A stretch of 64,000 bases of DNA from Alphaproteobacteria bacterium (GTDB lineage: Bacteria; Pseudomonadota; Alphaproteobacteria; UBA9655): contig JAIEMB010000018.1 of NCBI GenBank assembly GCA_019752515.1, positions 16,006 to 80,005 on the forward strand, read 5' to 3'. The position numbers and the translations under genes were made by a program. The notes under the pieces are model-generated. The model searched no databases and was not told the DNA's origin. It saw only the letters and a list, made by a program, of their open reading frames with translations. Below, in pieces: positions 9,428-18,585 of the stretch; the first letter of the stretch is position 1, and the number at the start of each line of letters is the position of its first letter.

Positions 9428-11498
9428 TCGCTCTCTTCTGTCCACCTAAAATCTCAAGGCTACATTTAGCCATCGTAATTGAATGACGTGAGATAGAGTC
9501 AGTCATATAGAAATTTTCAATGACAGATTTAAAAGGAACGGCATGAATATCGCTTTTCTCACCAAATTCTTGCCACGGGGCACGTTGCACCGTATCCAAT
9601 TCATCAAAAAGAGGATTTACTTCAACGAGTCGAGCTCTTACTTCTTCTAATGTATTGTAGGGCAGCTCTAAACCTAATTTCTCAGAAAGAGCACGAATAA
9701 TCTTCCAATCTTCCTTAGCTTCCCCGGGGGGAGACGCCGCCTTCAATGCACGTTGCACGCGGCCTTCAATATTTACATAAGTTCCAGGCTTCTCCGTAAA
9801 AGCCGCACCCGGCAATATGACATCAGCCACTGCTGCTCCACGATCCCCATGGTGCCCCTGATAAATAATAAATGCAGATTTTAGAAGTTCCATGTCAATT
9901 TCATCTGCGCCTAAAAGATAAACAGCTTTAATCTTTTTCTGTGAGATAGACTCCATTATTTCCTTTAGCCCATAACCAGTCCTACTTGGAATAAAACCTA
10001 AATCAAGCGCCCCCACACGACTTGCAGTTGTTTGTAAAACATTAAATCCATTCCAATGTTCAAGCAGTTGTGGCTTTGTTGTTTGCACAAATGCATATTT
10101 TTCTGCCATTTGGCGTGCTAGAAAAAGAATAGACTGGCCATCTTCTCTCCTTAAAGCTCCCTGCCCTAAAATCATCATTGGATGTTTTGAGTTTTGAAGC
10201 TGTGTGCAAATAGGATGGCGTCCTTTTAAAATCCTTTCAAGGATGAGAGGATCATCCCCTAAATGGTTTACCGGATATCCGAGTTCATGGAATGGCCCCA
10301 CAGAAACAACAGGCAAACCTGTAAGTAAGTAACTCTTTCGTATTCTTGCATTCACAAGAGGAGCTTCCCAACGGGGATTTGTTCCTATAAGCAAACAAAA
10401 GTCCGCCTGTTCAATGCCTGCGATTGTTGTATTAAAAAGATAACTACAACGGGGAGATGATAGAGTTCTCGCTCCATCTTGCCTGCATTCAATATGGGAT
10501 GAGCCTATCATTGCCATTAAATCTTTCAAAGCAATGATAGCTTCGGCATCTACCATATCTCCGACAATTGCTGCCATATGATCACCAGGAATGTCTTGTA
10601 GGTGCTCTGCAATCTTGCCAAACGCCTCTTCCCAACTTACGGAATGAAGATGTCTATCCTTTCCACGAACGTAAGGGCGATCTAGGCGCTGATATTTAAG
10701 ACCATCATAAGCAAAACGAATCTTATCTGAAATCCAGTCCTCATTTACCGCATCATTTTGTCGTGGGAGGATGCGCATGACTTCACGACCTCGCACATCG
10801 ACGCGAATAGCGCTTCCGACCCCATCCATAACATCAACTGAAGGCGTATTTGAAAGCTCCCAAGACCTCCCCCGAAAGGAATAAGGTTTAGAGGTAAGAG
10901 CTCCTACAGGACAAATATCAATCATATTGCCGGAAAGTTCGGAAGTGATTGTTTTTTGAACATAGGTCGTAATTTCCATCATTTCTCCCCGACCTACCGC
11001 GCCCAATTCAGGAACGCCAGCAATTTCATTCGCAAATCGAATACAACGTGTACAATGAATGCATCGATTCATGGCTGTTTCAATGAGGGGACCAAAGTCT
11101 TTATCAGGAACTGCCCGTTTATTTAAGTTAAAGCGGCTTGCATCGCTGCCATAAGCCATCGTGATATCTTGTAAGTCGCACTCACCTCCTTGATCACAAA
11201 TAGGACAATCCAAGGGGTGGTTTATAAGGAGAAATTCTAAAACACCTTGCCGAGCCTTTTTTACCATAGGCGTTTGGGTATGAATAACCATGCCTTCCGA
11301 TGCAGGCATTGCGCAACTTGCGATAGGCTTATTGCTTTTCTCCATTTCCACAAGACACATACGGCAGTTTCCTGCGATGGAAAGTTTGCGATGATAGCAG
11401 AATACGGGAATTTCAATCCCTAAAAGCTCTGCTGCCTGCAGAACCGTCATTCCTTCTAAAACCTCAATTTCTTGATCATCAATTCTAAGCTTTGGCAT
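9414..11498 (-). CDS. nuoG: NADH-quinone oxidoreductase subunit G
   Basis: Largest peripheral-arm subunit of complex I, which relays electrons through several iron-sulfur clusters. The 694-residue product begins with a 2Fe-2S ferredoxin domain (residues 1-80, [15 protein letters not shown]) and continues with the His/Cys cluster motif [18 protein letters not shown] at about 95-112. The 4Fe-4S motif [10 protein letters not shown] and [15 protein letters not shown] follow at about 145-205. The rest is a molybdopterin-oxidoreductase-like domain that has no catalytic role in this family. It sits between nuoF (8-bp gap) and nuoH. Confidence 0.96.
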   Translation of the reverse strand: MPKLRIDDQEIEVLEGMTVLQAAELLGIEIPVFCYHRKLSIAGNCRMCLVEMEKSNKPIASCAMPASEGMVIHTQTPMVKKARQGVLEFLLINHPLDCPICDQGGECDLQDITMAYGSDASRFNLNKRAVPDKDFGPLIETAMNRCIHCTRCIRFANEIAGVPELGAVGRGEMMEITTYVQKTITSELSGNMIDICPVGALTSKPYSFRGRSWELSNTPSVDVMDGVGSAIRVDVRGREVMRILPRQNDAVNEDWISDKIRFAYDGLKYQRLDRPYVRGKDRHLHSVSWEEAFGKIAEHLQDIPGDHMAAIVGDMVDAEAIIALKDLMAMIGSSHIECRQDGARTLSSPRCSYLFNTTIAGIEQADFCLLIGTNPRWEAPLVNARIRKSYLLTGLPVVSVGPFHELGYPVNHLGDDPLILERILKGRHPICTQLQNSKHPMMILGQGALRREDGQSILFLARQMAEKYAFVQTTKPQLLEHWNGFNVLQTTASRVGALDLGFIPSRTGYGLKEIMESISQKKIKAVYLLGADEIDMELLKSAFIIYQGHHGDRGAAVADVILPGAAFTEKPGTYVNIEGRVQRALKAASPPGEAKEDWKIIRALSEKLGLELPYNTLEEVRARLVEVNPLFDELDTVQRAPWQEFGEKSDIHAVPFKSVIENFYMTDSISRHSITMAKCSLEILGGQKRANVDG

Positions 11499-11506
11499 TC
11501 TATCTC

Positions 11507-12778
11507 CTAAGCTACCTTCCCGATACTGAGCCTACGCTCAAGTTCTGGACGAAAATGTCGAATTAAACCTTGTACTGGCCAGGCAGCTGCATCCCCAAAA
11601 GCACAAATCGTGTGCCCCTCAATTTCGTATGTTACTTTTTCTAATAGATCAATATCCTTAACTGAGCCAATTCCATCAGCAAGACGAATCAGCATTCGCC
11701 ACATCCATCCCGTACCTTCACGGCAAGGAGTACACTGACCGCAACTCTCATGCATATAGAATTTGGAAAGGCGGGCAATAGCTCGAACAATATCTGTTGA
11801 CTTATCCATCACAATAACACCAGCCGTTCCAAGCCCACTTTTAGCCTGAGCAAGTGACGTAAAATCCATTAAAACCGTTTCACAAATATCCTTAGGTAAA
11901 AGGGGAAAAGATGCACCTCCTGGAATAACAGCTAACAAATTATTCCATCCTCTGCGAACTCCCCCTCCATATTTCTCGATCAACTCTTTAAGAGGAATGC
12001 CCATAGCCTCTTCTACGTTGCACGGTGTGTTTACATGTCCAGAAAGACAATAAATTTTTGTGCCTGTATTCTCGGGTGTTCCGATTCCAGCAAACCACGC
12101 TGCCCCTCTCTTTAAAATGGCAGGAATAACCGCAATAGTCTCAACATTGTTAATAATTGTCGGACATCCATAAAGGCCTATGAGAGCAGGGAAAGGAGGC
12201 TTTAGCCGAGGCATTCCTTTTCGCCCTTCCAAGCTCTCTAAAAGAGCTGTTTCTTCTCCACATATGTAAGCCCCCGCACCCCGGTGCACATAGAGATCGA
12301 AATTCCATCCTGACTTAGCAGCATTTTTTCCCAGAAGTCCTGCCTCGTAAGCCTCCGCAATCGCAACTTCAAGACGTTCAGCTTCGCGAAAGAATTCACC
12401 ACGAATATAAATGTAGCCTACGTGAGAACCTATAGCAAAAGCTGATAGAAGAGCCCCTTCGATTAACTTATGGGGCTCATTGCGAAGAATATCTCTGTCT
12501 TTACAGGTTCCAGGTTCACTTTCATCTGCGTTTATAATAAGATAACGGGCTGTAACGCCGTCATCTTTTGGCATAAATCCCCACTTACGACCTGTTGAGA
12601 ACCCTGCCCCTCCCCTTCCTCTTAAACAGGACGCAGTAACTTCTTGAATTATCCAATCCGGACCTTTTTTTATAAGACTTGAAGTGTTGTCCCAATCCCC
12701 ACGTTTTTGAGCACCTTTTAGATGCCAATCATATTCGCCATATAAATTTGTGAATATCTTATCGCTATTTTTTAACAT
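11507..12778 (-). CDS. nuoF: NADH-quinone oxidoreductase subunit F
   Basis: NADH-binding, FMN- and 4Fe-4S-containing subunit of complex I. I chose the Met at 12778 ([14 protein letters not shown]), which matches the usual alphaproteobacterial N-terminus; the frame is open back to 12817. The FMN/NADH loop [16 protein letters not shown] lies near residue 55-70 and [20 protein letters not shown] near 160-180. The cluster N3 ligands are [12 protein letters not shown] near 340 plus the later HTICAFGD cysteine. The start lies inside the last codons of nuoE, in a stretch that contains a 21-bp partial duplication. Confidence 0.95.
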   Translation of the reverse strand: MLKNSDKIFTNLYGEYDWHLKGAQKRGDWDNTSSLIKKGPDWIIQEVTASCLRGRGGAGFSTGRKWGFMPKDDGVTARYLIINADESEPGTCKDRDILRNEPHKLIEGALLSAFAIGSHVGYIYIRGEFFREAERLEVAIAEAYEAGLLGKNAAKSGWNFDLYVHRGAGAYICGEETALLESLEGRKGMPRLKPPFPALIGLYGCPTIINNVETIAVIPAILKRGAAWFAGIGTPENTGTKIYCLSGHVNTPCNVEEAMGIPLKELIEKYGGGVRRGWNNLLAVIPGGASFPLLPKDICETVLMDFTSLAQAKSGLGTAGVIVMDKSTDIVRAIARLSKFYMHESCGQCTPCREGTGWMWRMLIRLADGIGSVKDIDLLEKVTYEIEGHTICAFGDAAAWPVQGLIRHFRPELERRLSIGKVA

Positions 12779-13388
12779 GCTCATCTCTTTTAAGGGGTGC
12801 TGAGCCTTGTCGCCCAATTGCTGAGCCTTGTTTGGTCTCTCGTCCTTCTTCTATATCTACAATAATGTTTAAAAAGCTTTCCTCGTTCAAATCCTCATAA
12901 TAGTCATCATTAATCTGAACAGCAGGTGCATTGACGCAAGCGCCAATACATTCAACTTCACTAAGCGTAAAAATCCCATCTTTCGTGGTTTCACCACACC
13001 TTATCCTTAAATGGTTTTCACATGCTTTCTTCAAATCCTCACTGCCTCGAAGCATGCAGGGCGTGGTTCCACAAATTTGAACATGGTATTTTCCAATAGG
13101 GTTTAAATTGAACAAAGAATAAAAAGTTGCAACCTCATAGCCTCTCATGAGAGGTATGGCCAGCATTTCTGTGACTGCTTCAATAGCGCTTTTAGGAAGC
13201 CATCCTCCACATTGGCGTTGAGCAAGATCAAGGAGAGGCAGAATTGCGCTTGCTTGTCGTTCCTCTGGGTAACGGCGGAGAATTTCTTTAACTTTCTTTT
13301 CATTTTCCATAGAAAATGAAAAAGTTTTAAAATCCTCTTGGGAAGTCAACCTTATAGGTTCTCTTTTCTGAATCGGAACCTTTTTCAT
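12765..13388 (-). CDS. nuoE: NADH-quinone oxidoreductase subunit E
   Basis: Thioredoxin-like 2Fe-2S subunit (24 kDa type) of complex I. The product is 207 residues. Cluster N1a ligands are visible in [10 protein letters not shown] (about residues 103-112) and [17 protein letters not shown] (about 143-160). The C-terminal tail shows a short duplicated peptide, QGSAIGR then QGSAPLK, encoded by a 21-bp near-tandem DNA repeat. It overlaps nuoD by 4 bp and nuoF by about 14 bp. Confidence 0.95.
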   Translation of the reverse strand: MKKVPIQKREPIRLTSQEDFKTFSFSMENEKKVKEILRRYPEERQASAILPLLDLAQRQCGGWLPKSAIEAVTEMLAIPLMRGYEVATFYSLFNLNPIGKYHVQICGTTPCMLRGSEDLKKACENHLRIRCGETTKDGIFTLSEVECIGACVNAPAVQINDDYYEDLNEESFLNIIVDIEEGRETKQGSAIGRQGSAPLKRDEHVKK

Positions 13389-14581
13389 CGGTCAATTTCT
13401 CCAAAAACAATGTCTAGAGATCCAACAATACTGGGCACATCTGCCAACATATGGCCTTTTGCCATTAAATCCAAGGCTTGTAAGAAGGCAAAGCTTGGCG
13501 CTCGAATTTTACAACGATAGGGCCGATTGCTTCCATCTGATATCAAATAGACCCCAAATTCTCCTTTAGGTGCTTCAACAACTGTATATGTTTCCCCTTT
13601 AGGAACGTGGTATCCTTCTGAATACAATTTAAAATGATGAATCAATGCTTCCATCGACGTTTTCATCTTCATACGTGGCGGGGTCGTAACCTTATAATTA
13701 TCAATCTTAACAGGACCTTCGGGCATTTGCTCTAAACACTGCTTCATAATCAAAGCACTTTGCCGCATCTCTTCCATACGGACAAGATAACGGTCATAGC
13801 AATCTCCATTTTTTCCAACAGGAATTAAAAACTCCATTTGGTCATAGACCTCATAGGGCTGTGTACGACGTAAATCCCAAGCAACATTAGAAGCACGTAA
13901 CATTGGACCACTAAACCCCCAATCTAATGCTTGTTCTGAAGTCACAACACCAATATTAACCGTTCGCTGTTTAAAAATACGATTGTCTGTTAAAAGCCCT
14001 TCTATATCATCAATAACTTTTGGAAAACGTTCAACAAAGGCGGCTATATCTTCCATGAGTCCCTTAGGTAAGTCCTTCTGGACACCTCCAGGCCGAAAGT
14101 AAGCTGCATGCATTCTTGCACCTGACACACGCTCATAAAATCCCATTAAAACTTCTCGCTCCTCAAATCCCCACAAGAGAGGAGTCATAGCCCCCACGTC
14201 TATAGCCATCGTTGTTATATTCAAAAGATGATTTAATATGCGTGTAATTTCACAAAAAAGAACGCGTATATATTTTGCCCGGATAGGAATCTCAAGTCCC
14301 AATAATTTTTCAACCGCAAGGGCAAACGCATGTTCTTGAGACATGGGAGAAACGTAATCCAATCGATCAAAATAAGGGATGGCTTGAAGATAGGTTTTAT
14401 ATTCAATCAGCTTTTCCGTTCCGCGATGTAGAAGACCAATATGGGGATCGGCTCGCTCAACAATTTCTCCATCCATTTCTAAAATCAGACGCAAAACACC
14501 ATGAGCCGCAGGATGCTGTGGACCGAAATTTAATGTAAAACTTTGTGTGCTTTTATCTCCTGATTGAAAGGTCGAATCCAT
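13385..14581 (-). CDS. nuoD: NADH-quinone oxidoreductase subunit D
   Basis: 49-kDa-type subunit of complex I, related to the large subunit of NiFe hydrogenases, lining the quinone site. I chose the ATG at 14581 (MDSTFQSGD), which overlaps the nuoC stop by one base (TAATG); the frame is open to 14647. Conserved features are [14 protein letters not shown] near residue 20, [16 protein letters not shown], and the C-terminal [28 protein letters not shown]. NuoC and NuoD are separate, unlike the fused E. coli form. The gene ends in TGA, which shows TGA is a normal stop here. Confidence 0.96.
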   Translation of the reverse strand: MDSTFQSGDKSTQSFTLNFGPQHPAAHGVLRLILEMDGEIVERADPHIGLLHRGTEKLIEYKTYLQAIPYFDRLDYVSPMSQEHAFALAVEKLLGLEIPIRAKYIRVLFCEITRILNHLLNITTMAIDVGAMTPLLWGFEEREVLMGFYERVSGARMHAAYFRPGGVQKDLPKGLMEDIAAFVERFPKVIDDIEGLLTDNRIFKQRTVNIGVVTSEQALDWGFSGPMLRASNVAWDLRRTQPYEVYDQMEFLIPVGKNGDCYDRYLVRMEEMRQSALIMKQCLEQMPEGPVKIDNYKVTTPPRMKMKTSMEALIHHFKLYSEGYHVPKGETYTVVEAPKGEFGVYLISDGSNRPYRCKIRAPSFAFLQALDLMAKGHMLADVPSIVGSLDIVFGEIDR

Positions 14582-15204
14582 TATTTTATCTCCTGGAGAG
14601 TATTTGGAGGAATAGAAGCTTGCACGGTACGCTCCATCCCTTCCCATGGACTTTCAAAATCGAAGTTTCTAAAAGCTTGAGGAAGTTTAACGGGTTCATA
14701 AACAACCCTTTTTTGTGCCTCATCATAACGAACTTCCATATAGCCTGTCAGAGGAAAATCCTTGCGAAGAGGATGGCCTTCAAAGCCATAATCTGTAAGA
14801 ATGCGGCGCAAATCAGGATGATCATCAAAAGGAATCCCATAAAGATCAAAAACTTCTCTTTCCCACCAATTGGCACTACTGTAAACAGACGTAACTGAAG
14901 GAACTGGTAATCCTTCCTCCACCTCAATTTTTAGGCGAAGTCGCTCATTATGAGAAATGCTGAGAAGATTGTAAACAACATCAAAGCGAGGTTCACGGCC
15001 TAAATAATCGACACCGCATATATCCATAAGCTGAGTAAATTGAAGAGCTTCAGAATCTCGTAGATAAATTAGAATGCGAGCAATAGAGCTTTTTTCAACA
15101 ATCGCCATAAGTTCACCATAAGCCACTGACCAAGAAAGAATATCCGTGCCGATCTCTTCTACAATCAGGTGTCCTAAGTCTTCAAGGTTTGTCATTGAAT
15201 TCAT
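14581..15204 (-). CDS. nuoC: NADH-quinone oxidoreductase subunit C
   Basis: 30-kDa-type subunit of the complex I peripheral arm, structural, near the quinone site. The 207-residue product contains the family signature [40 protein letters not shown] at about residues 112-152. It follows nuoB with a 5-bp gap and is coupled to nuoD by a one-base overlap. Confidence 0.96.
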   Translation of the reverse strand: MNSMTNLEDLGHLIVEEIGTDILSWSVAYGELMAIVEKSSIARILIYLRDSEALQFTQLMDICGVDYLGREPRFDVVYNLLSISHNERLRLKIEVEEGLPVPSVTSVYSSANWWEREVFDLYGIPFDDHPDLRRILTDYGFEGHPLRKDFPLTGYMEVRYDEAQKRVVYEPVKLPQAFRNFDFESPWEGMERTVQASIPPNTLQEIK

Positions 15205-15209
15205 ATTCG

Positions 15210-15782
15210 TTAATACCTTGAAAAATATTTTTCCCGACGGATTTTACGTTGTAATTGTAAAATACCATAAAGCAAAGCTTCTGCTGTTGGAGGACACCCC
15301 GGCACATAAACATCAACAGGCACAATTCGATCGCAACCTCGCGTTACAGAATATGAATAATGATAATAGCCTCCCCCATTTGCACAAGAACCCATAGAAA
15401 TGACATAACGAGGTTCGGCCATTTGATCATAGACTTTTCGCAAAGGACCTGCCATTTTATTGGTTAACGTTCCTGCCACAATCATAAGGTCTGCTTGCCG
15501 AGGGCTAGGGCGAAAGACCACACCAAAGCGATCTAAGTCATATCGCGCTGCTGCGGTTTGCATCATTTCAACAGCGCAACAAGCAAGGCCAAATGTCATT
15601 GGCCACAAAGATCCCGATTGGGCCCAAGCGGCAACTTTATCAAGCTGTGCTACTATAAATCCTCTCTGACTCACTTCTTCACTCATAGCTTGGAGTAAGC
15701 TATCTTGATCCAATCCCTCAGGAATAGCTTCAAACCCATAACCAGCCTTTAAGGCTTCTTCATTTAAAAACGGTTTCTTCAT
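15210..15782 (-). CDS. nuoB: NADH-quinone oxidoreductase subunit B
   Basis: PSST-type subunit of complex I carrying the terminal 4Fe-4S cluster N2, which reduces quinone. I chose the ATG at 15782 (MKKPFLNEE) because it forms an ATGA overlap with the nuoA stop; the frame is open to 15809. Cluster ligands are visible in [11 protein letters not shown] (tandem Cys), [10 protein letters not shown] and [13 protein letters not shown]. The product is about 190 residues, ending in a basic tail. Confidence 0.96.
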   Translation of the reverse strand: MKKPFLNEEALKAGYGFEAIPEGLDQDSLLQAMSEEVSQRGFIVAQLDKVAAWAQSGSLWPMTFGLACCAVEMMQTAAARYDLDRFGVVFRPSPRQADLMIVAGTLTNKMAGPLRKVYDQMAEPRYVISMGSCANGGGYYHYSYSVTRGCDRIVPVDVYVPGCPPTAEALLYGILQLQRKIRREKYFSRY

Positions 15783-16180
15783 TCCCAATCCAAAGCCCCT
15801 TTTCGCCACTCATAAATAAATCCAATTGTTAATATTGATAAAAAGATCATCATAGAAGCAAAGCCATAGATACCTATATCTTTTAAGCTAATAGCCCATG
15901 GAAAAAGAAAAGCAATTTCCAAATCAAAAATAATAAATAGAATAGCAACAAGATAAAAACGAATATTAAACTTTAAGCGTGCATCACTAAACGCTTCAAA
16001 TCCACATTCATAAGGTGAAAGTTTTTCTAAATCAGGTCGTCTTGGTCCTCGCCAGAAAGAAAGCAATACAAGAAGTAGAGAAAGTCCAAAGGCCACACAC
16101 ATAAACACAAGGATATTGAAGTAGTCTTCAAGCGACCCATTCAATGATGTTTTCAAAAACTGGCTTGAACTAAGGTCCAC
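15779..16180 (-). CDS. nuoA: NADH-quinone oxidoreductase subunit A
   Basis: Three-helix membrane subunit of complex I and first gene of the nuo operon. The 133-residue product has the family motif [10 protein letters not shown] (about 76-85) and the acidic TM2 segment [14 protein letters not shown]. It ends in TGA inside an ATGA overlap with nuoB. Divergent from rpmB, with about 176 bp between them that must hold both promoters. Confidence 0.95.
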   Translation of the reverse strand: MDLSSSQFLKTSLNGSLEDYFNILVFMCVAFGLSLLLVLLSFWRGPRRPDLEKLSPYECGFEAFSDARLKFNIRFYLVAILFIIFDLEIAFLFPWAISLKDIGIYGFASMMIFLSILTIGFIYEWRKGALDWE

Positions 16181-16295
16181 CTTTGTGCCTCAACATATTC
16201 TTTGCCCCTATTCTTACAATGAATCCCTTCACTTGAAAACTATAAATTTCATTCCAATAACGAATTGTAAAGGTTATACACCCCGTAGTTCTTTC

Positions 16296-16324
16296 TTGAC
16301 CTTTTAACGAATCTCGCATACATC
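16296..16324 (+). promoter_or_regulatory. Candidate sigma70-type promoter of rpmB
   Basis: TTGACC at 16296-16301 and TACATC at 16319-16324 are separated by exactly 17 bp, 33 bp upstream of the rpmB start. The -35 box is near consensus and the -10 box is weaker. It lies in the rpmB/nuoA divergent intergenic region. Confidence 0.45.
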
Positions 16325-16356
16325 TTACTGCATTCGGATTATTAAGGAAAAATATC

Positions 16357-16659
16357 ATGGCAAGAGAATGTGAAATCACGGGAAAAAAGGTTATGAGCGG
16401 AAATAACGTCTCTCATGCCAACAATAAGTCTCGGAGAAAGTTCGCTGTTAATCTTCAAGAAGCTACATTTTTGAGTGAATCATTGGGCAGTAAAGTTCGT
16501 ATGCGTGTATCCACTACTGGTATTCGAACAGTTGAAAAGAATGGCGGCATTGATGCATATCTAAAGTCAACTGCTGATCGTAAGCTAACAGCAGCTGCTC
16601 GACAGATTAAACGTCAACTGGAAAAATGTTCCTGCCCGCATGATCATAACCATGACTAA
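16357..16659 (+). CDS. rpmB: 50S ribosomal protein L28
   Basis: Small basic protein of the large ribosomal subunit. The 100-residue product has the diagnostic start [27 protein letters not shown] and the later [22 protein letters not shown]. It is a single-gene unit with its own candidate promoter and a strong terminator at 16692-16721. The C-terminus ends in a His/Asp/Cys-rich tail ([10 protein letters not shown]), slightly longer than in many homologues, which might bind metal. Confidence 0.95.
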   Translation: MARECEITGKKVMSGNNVSHANNKSRRKFAVNLQEATFLSESLGSKVRMRVSTTGIRTVEKNGGIDAYLKSTADRKLTAAARQIKRQLEKCSCPHDHNHD

Positions 16660-16691
16660 GTGACACTAAATACTCTTTAATCTCTATATAA

Positions 16692-16721
16692 AAAAGCCCC
16701 AAGATTTTCTTGGGGCTTTTT
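16692..16721. terminator. Bidirectional Rho-independent terminator between rpmB and the convergent gene
   Basis: AGCCCCAAGA and TCTTGGGGCT form a perfect 10-bp stem around a 4-nt loop, flanked by A-runs on the left and a T-run on the right, so it can terminate transcription from both directions. It lies between the convergent genes rpmB and 16738-17142. Confidence 0.85.
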
Positions 16722-16737
16722 AATTGAGTTTAGGATT

Positions 16738-17142
16738 TTAGTTGGGTCCTTGTGTAGAGTTCTCAAATCCTTTATGTTCAGGCCCTCTCATCTCATAAAA
16801 AGAATTAGCAGGATCTGTAACACCAGAACTACTCACAGGGGCAGCTCCCTCACTGCTCGTAGGCACAACACCTTCAATGACTTCCATTTCCGCAAGAAAT
16901 TTGCTTTCAGCTTTGAATTTACAGTCGCGCCAATCTTCTACATTATCAGAATAATTTTTATTACAATCATCAAGAGCATTGCACCTTCCTGATGCGGCCA
17001 TAAAAGCAGCTTTCCCCTGTTGAGTTTGAGCCCAAGACAAACACGTATTTAAGTCAACAGAAGGATCAGGTACACTTGCTTCTACACTATCTGAAAAAGT
17101 AATTGCAGCTGCAGTAACTAGCAATATAGCATGAATTTTCAT
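16738..17142 (-). CDS. Small secreted hypothetical protein
   Basis: The 134-residue product begins with a signal peptide (MKIHAILLVTAAAITFSDSVEA). The mature part holds a four-Cys central region (TCLSW, RCNALDDCNK, DCKFK) that may form two disulfides, followed by a low-complexity Ser/Gly/Pro tail. I do not recognise a family. It is convergent with rpmB and shares its bidirectional terminator. Confidence 0.6.
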   Translation of the reverse strand: MKIHAILLVTAAAITFSDSVEASVPDPSVDLNTCLSWAQTQQGKAAFMAASGRCNALDDCNKNYSDNVEDWRDCKFKAESKFLAEMEVIEGVVPTSSEGAAPVSSSGVTDPANSFYEMRGPEHKGFENSTQGPN

Positions 17143-17304
17143 TTAAACGTCCCCTTTAATATTTAATTTTAATAGCGTTTCGCCAAAAAAAATATTATTA
17201 CAATTATTAAATTCTGTCAATTAAAGCCATGCTTTATGGGCTATTATTCTTAGTGAATATGTTGTTTTTTCACACCACTTTAGCTTATTTCAAAATGAAT
17301 TAAC

Positions 17305-17333
17305 TTGCATACAGCTCGTATCTTCTTTAATAG
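17305..17333 (+). promoter_or_regulatory. Candidate promoter of tRNA-Thr
   Basis: TTGCAT (17305-17310) and TAATAG (17328-17333) are spaced by 17 bp and end 10 bp before the mature 5' end of the tRNA, as expected for a stable-RNA promoter. Confidence 0.45.
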
Positions 17334-17343
17334 ACTGTGTAGC

Positions 17344-17419
<76 letters not shown>

Positions 17420-17424
17420 GAAAA

Positions 17425-17586
17425 ATGGATCTTCCTGTTTTTCAAGAAATTGGCAATATTTTATCAAAACAATTTAAGCAGAAGGCTCTAATCCCGTTGG
17501 TTTCTCAGCTCAATGAGGAGAGAAGACGTAACACATTTCTAAGGACTCATTTTCAAAACCCTGGCATGGAATACCAGATCGATTAA
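17425..17586 (+). CDS. Short ORF directly after tRNA-Thr, possibly a gene fragment
   Basis: An ATG 5 bp after the tRNA CCA opens a 53-residue frame (MDLPVFQEIGNILSK..., ending NPGMEYQID). The composition is protein-like, but there is no clear ribosome site and no family I know. Insertion next to a tRNA 3' end is typical of integrated elements, so this may be a remnant of one. Confidence 0.2.
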   Translation: MDLPVFQEIGNILSKQFKQKALIPLVSQLNEERRRNTFLRTHFQNPGMEYQID

Positions 17587-17659
17587 TCTTTAAACAAGCC
17601 TGTTTTGAATCTTCCGAGACTGATGAAGAAGCCTTTTAAGAGATTGGACAGAGCCTCCC

Positions 17660-17991
17660 TTATTGAGCTTTACAGACCCAGTTATAGTTGCCACTCATTA
17701 TTGGTGATTTTGGTGAGCAGGAGTATTTCTCCCCTTGACGTTCACTCAAACCTTTTAGGCACAAATCAGCTCTAATATTGCAGCTAATATGGCATTGTTC
17801 TAGGCGAATGTGGCCTTTCAGGCCATGACAGCTTCTATCGCAAGCCTTGTGACAGTTATCATGACAGTGTTGACATTGATATGAATACACGGACATAGTG
17901 AATCATTCCAAATGCAACTACAGGCTAAGATTGCCGTTGGAAAGAGAGTAGTACTAACTAGCCCTATGACTTGAATGTATTTTTTTAGCAT
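17660..17991 (-). pseudogene. Frameshifted small secreted Cys-rich protein
   Basis: From ATG 17991 the frame encodes a signal peptide (MLKKYIQVIGLVSTTLFPTAILA) followed by CSCIWNDS, but soon loses its cysteine pattern and stops at 17818. The overlapping frame 17660-17896 begins at the same place and continues with a regular Cys/His pattern (YQCQHCHDNCHKACDRSC, later QCHISCNIRADLC). Joining the two near 17890 gives a coherent secreted Cys-rich protein of about 110 residues. Either one indel inactivated it or the second frame is read by another start. No family recognised. Confidence 0.45.
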
Positions 17992-18009
17992 AATGATCTT
18001 CCTTTCCAC

Positions 18010-18389
18010 CTTAAATCCTTTAAATTTTATACATACGTTTAAAAATTCTTTTTCATATCTTCTTTAAAAGACTAAAAGGAAAATAGTTAAAGCAAGGTTA
18101 AGGAAAATTTTTAAAAAGCTATGTCTGTAGATTTAAAAAAGGACTGTCCGATGCCGATAAAAAAAGAAATACTCTCTTGAACCAACTGCAAAAGTCTAAG
18201 AATGAAACGAAGTAGGTTACCTTGAGGGAATTTCAAACACACATGAGGGATTTTAGGTGGTTTTTTTGAATTTTTGCTTCTTTTTAAGAGAATTCAGTCA
18301 GTTTCAGCTCTAGAGAGCCTTGGACACTTGTTATTTTGGAGTGGTAATCAAAAGAGAGACGCGAATTTAGAGCAAATACATTCAAAGGC
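18010..18389. other. Gene-free stretch in front of the IS1 remnant
   Basis: No convincing ORF on either strand in about 380 bp. The sequence is AT-rich and probably decayed accessory DNA. I see no RNA gene or clear repeat. Confidence 0.4.
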
Positions 18390-18585
18390 TTAAGGATCTT
18401 GAAGAAGGCACCAGAGGCGTAGAGATAGATCATGCATGGTCACACTCTTGGAAACGACTTTTGTTCGCCGGGTCATCCGGCCCAAATGGTGTCGAATGTT
18501 CGCATTATCCCTCTCTATTATGGTTGTGCCTGCTTTTCCCCCAACATTCCGTTCTTTAGGAAGAATTTCATATCTTTCTATTAAT
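18390..18585 (-). pseudogene. IS1-family transposase (InsB) 3' remnant
   Basis: Translating the minus strand upstream of the TAA at 18390 gives an unmistakable IS1 InsB C-terminus: IIERDNANIRHHLGRMTRR then TKVVSKSVTMHDLSLRLW. The frame in front of it (ERYEILPKERNVGGK) continues the homology but is one frame off near 18535, so the remnant carries an indel at a G-rich run. The N-terminal part is missing. Its left limit abuts the 3' end of the GNAT gene at 18568, whose last residues may derive from the IS. Confidence 0.75.

Noticed and set aside
16170..16379. Minus-strand 69-residue ORF upstream of nuoA
   Set aside because: Overlaps the rpmB start and the nuoA start region, and has no signal for translation or homology; this interval is needed for the two divergent promoters.
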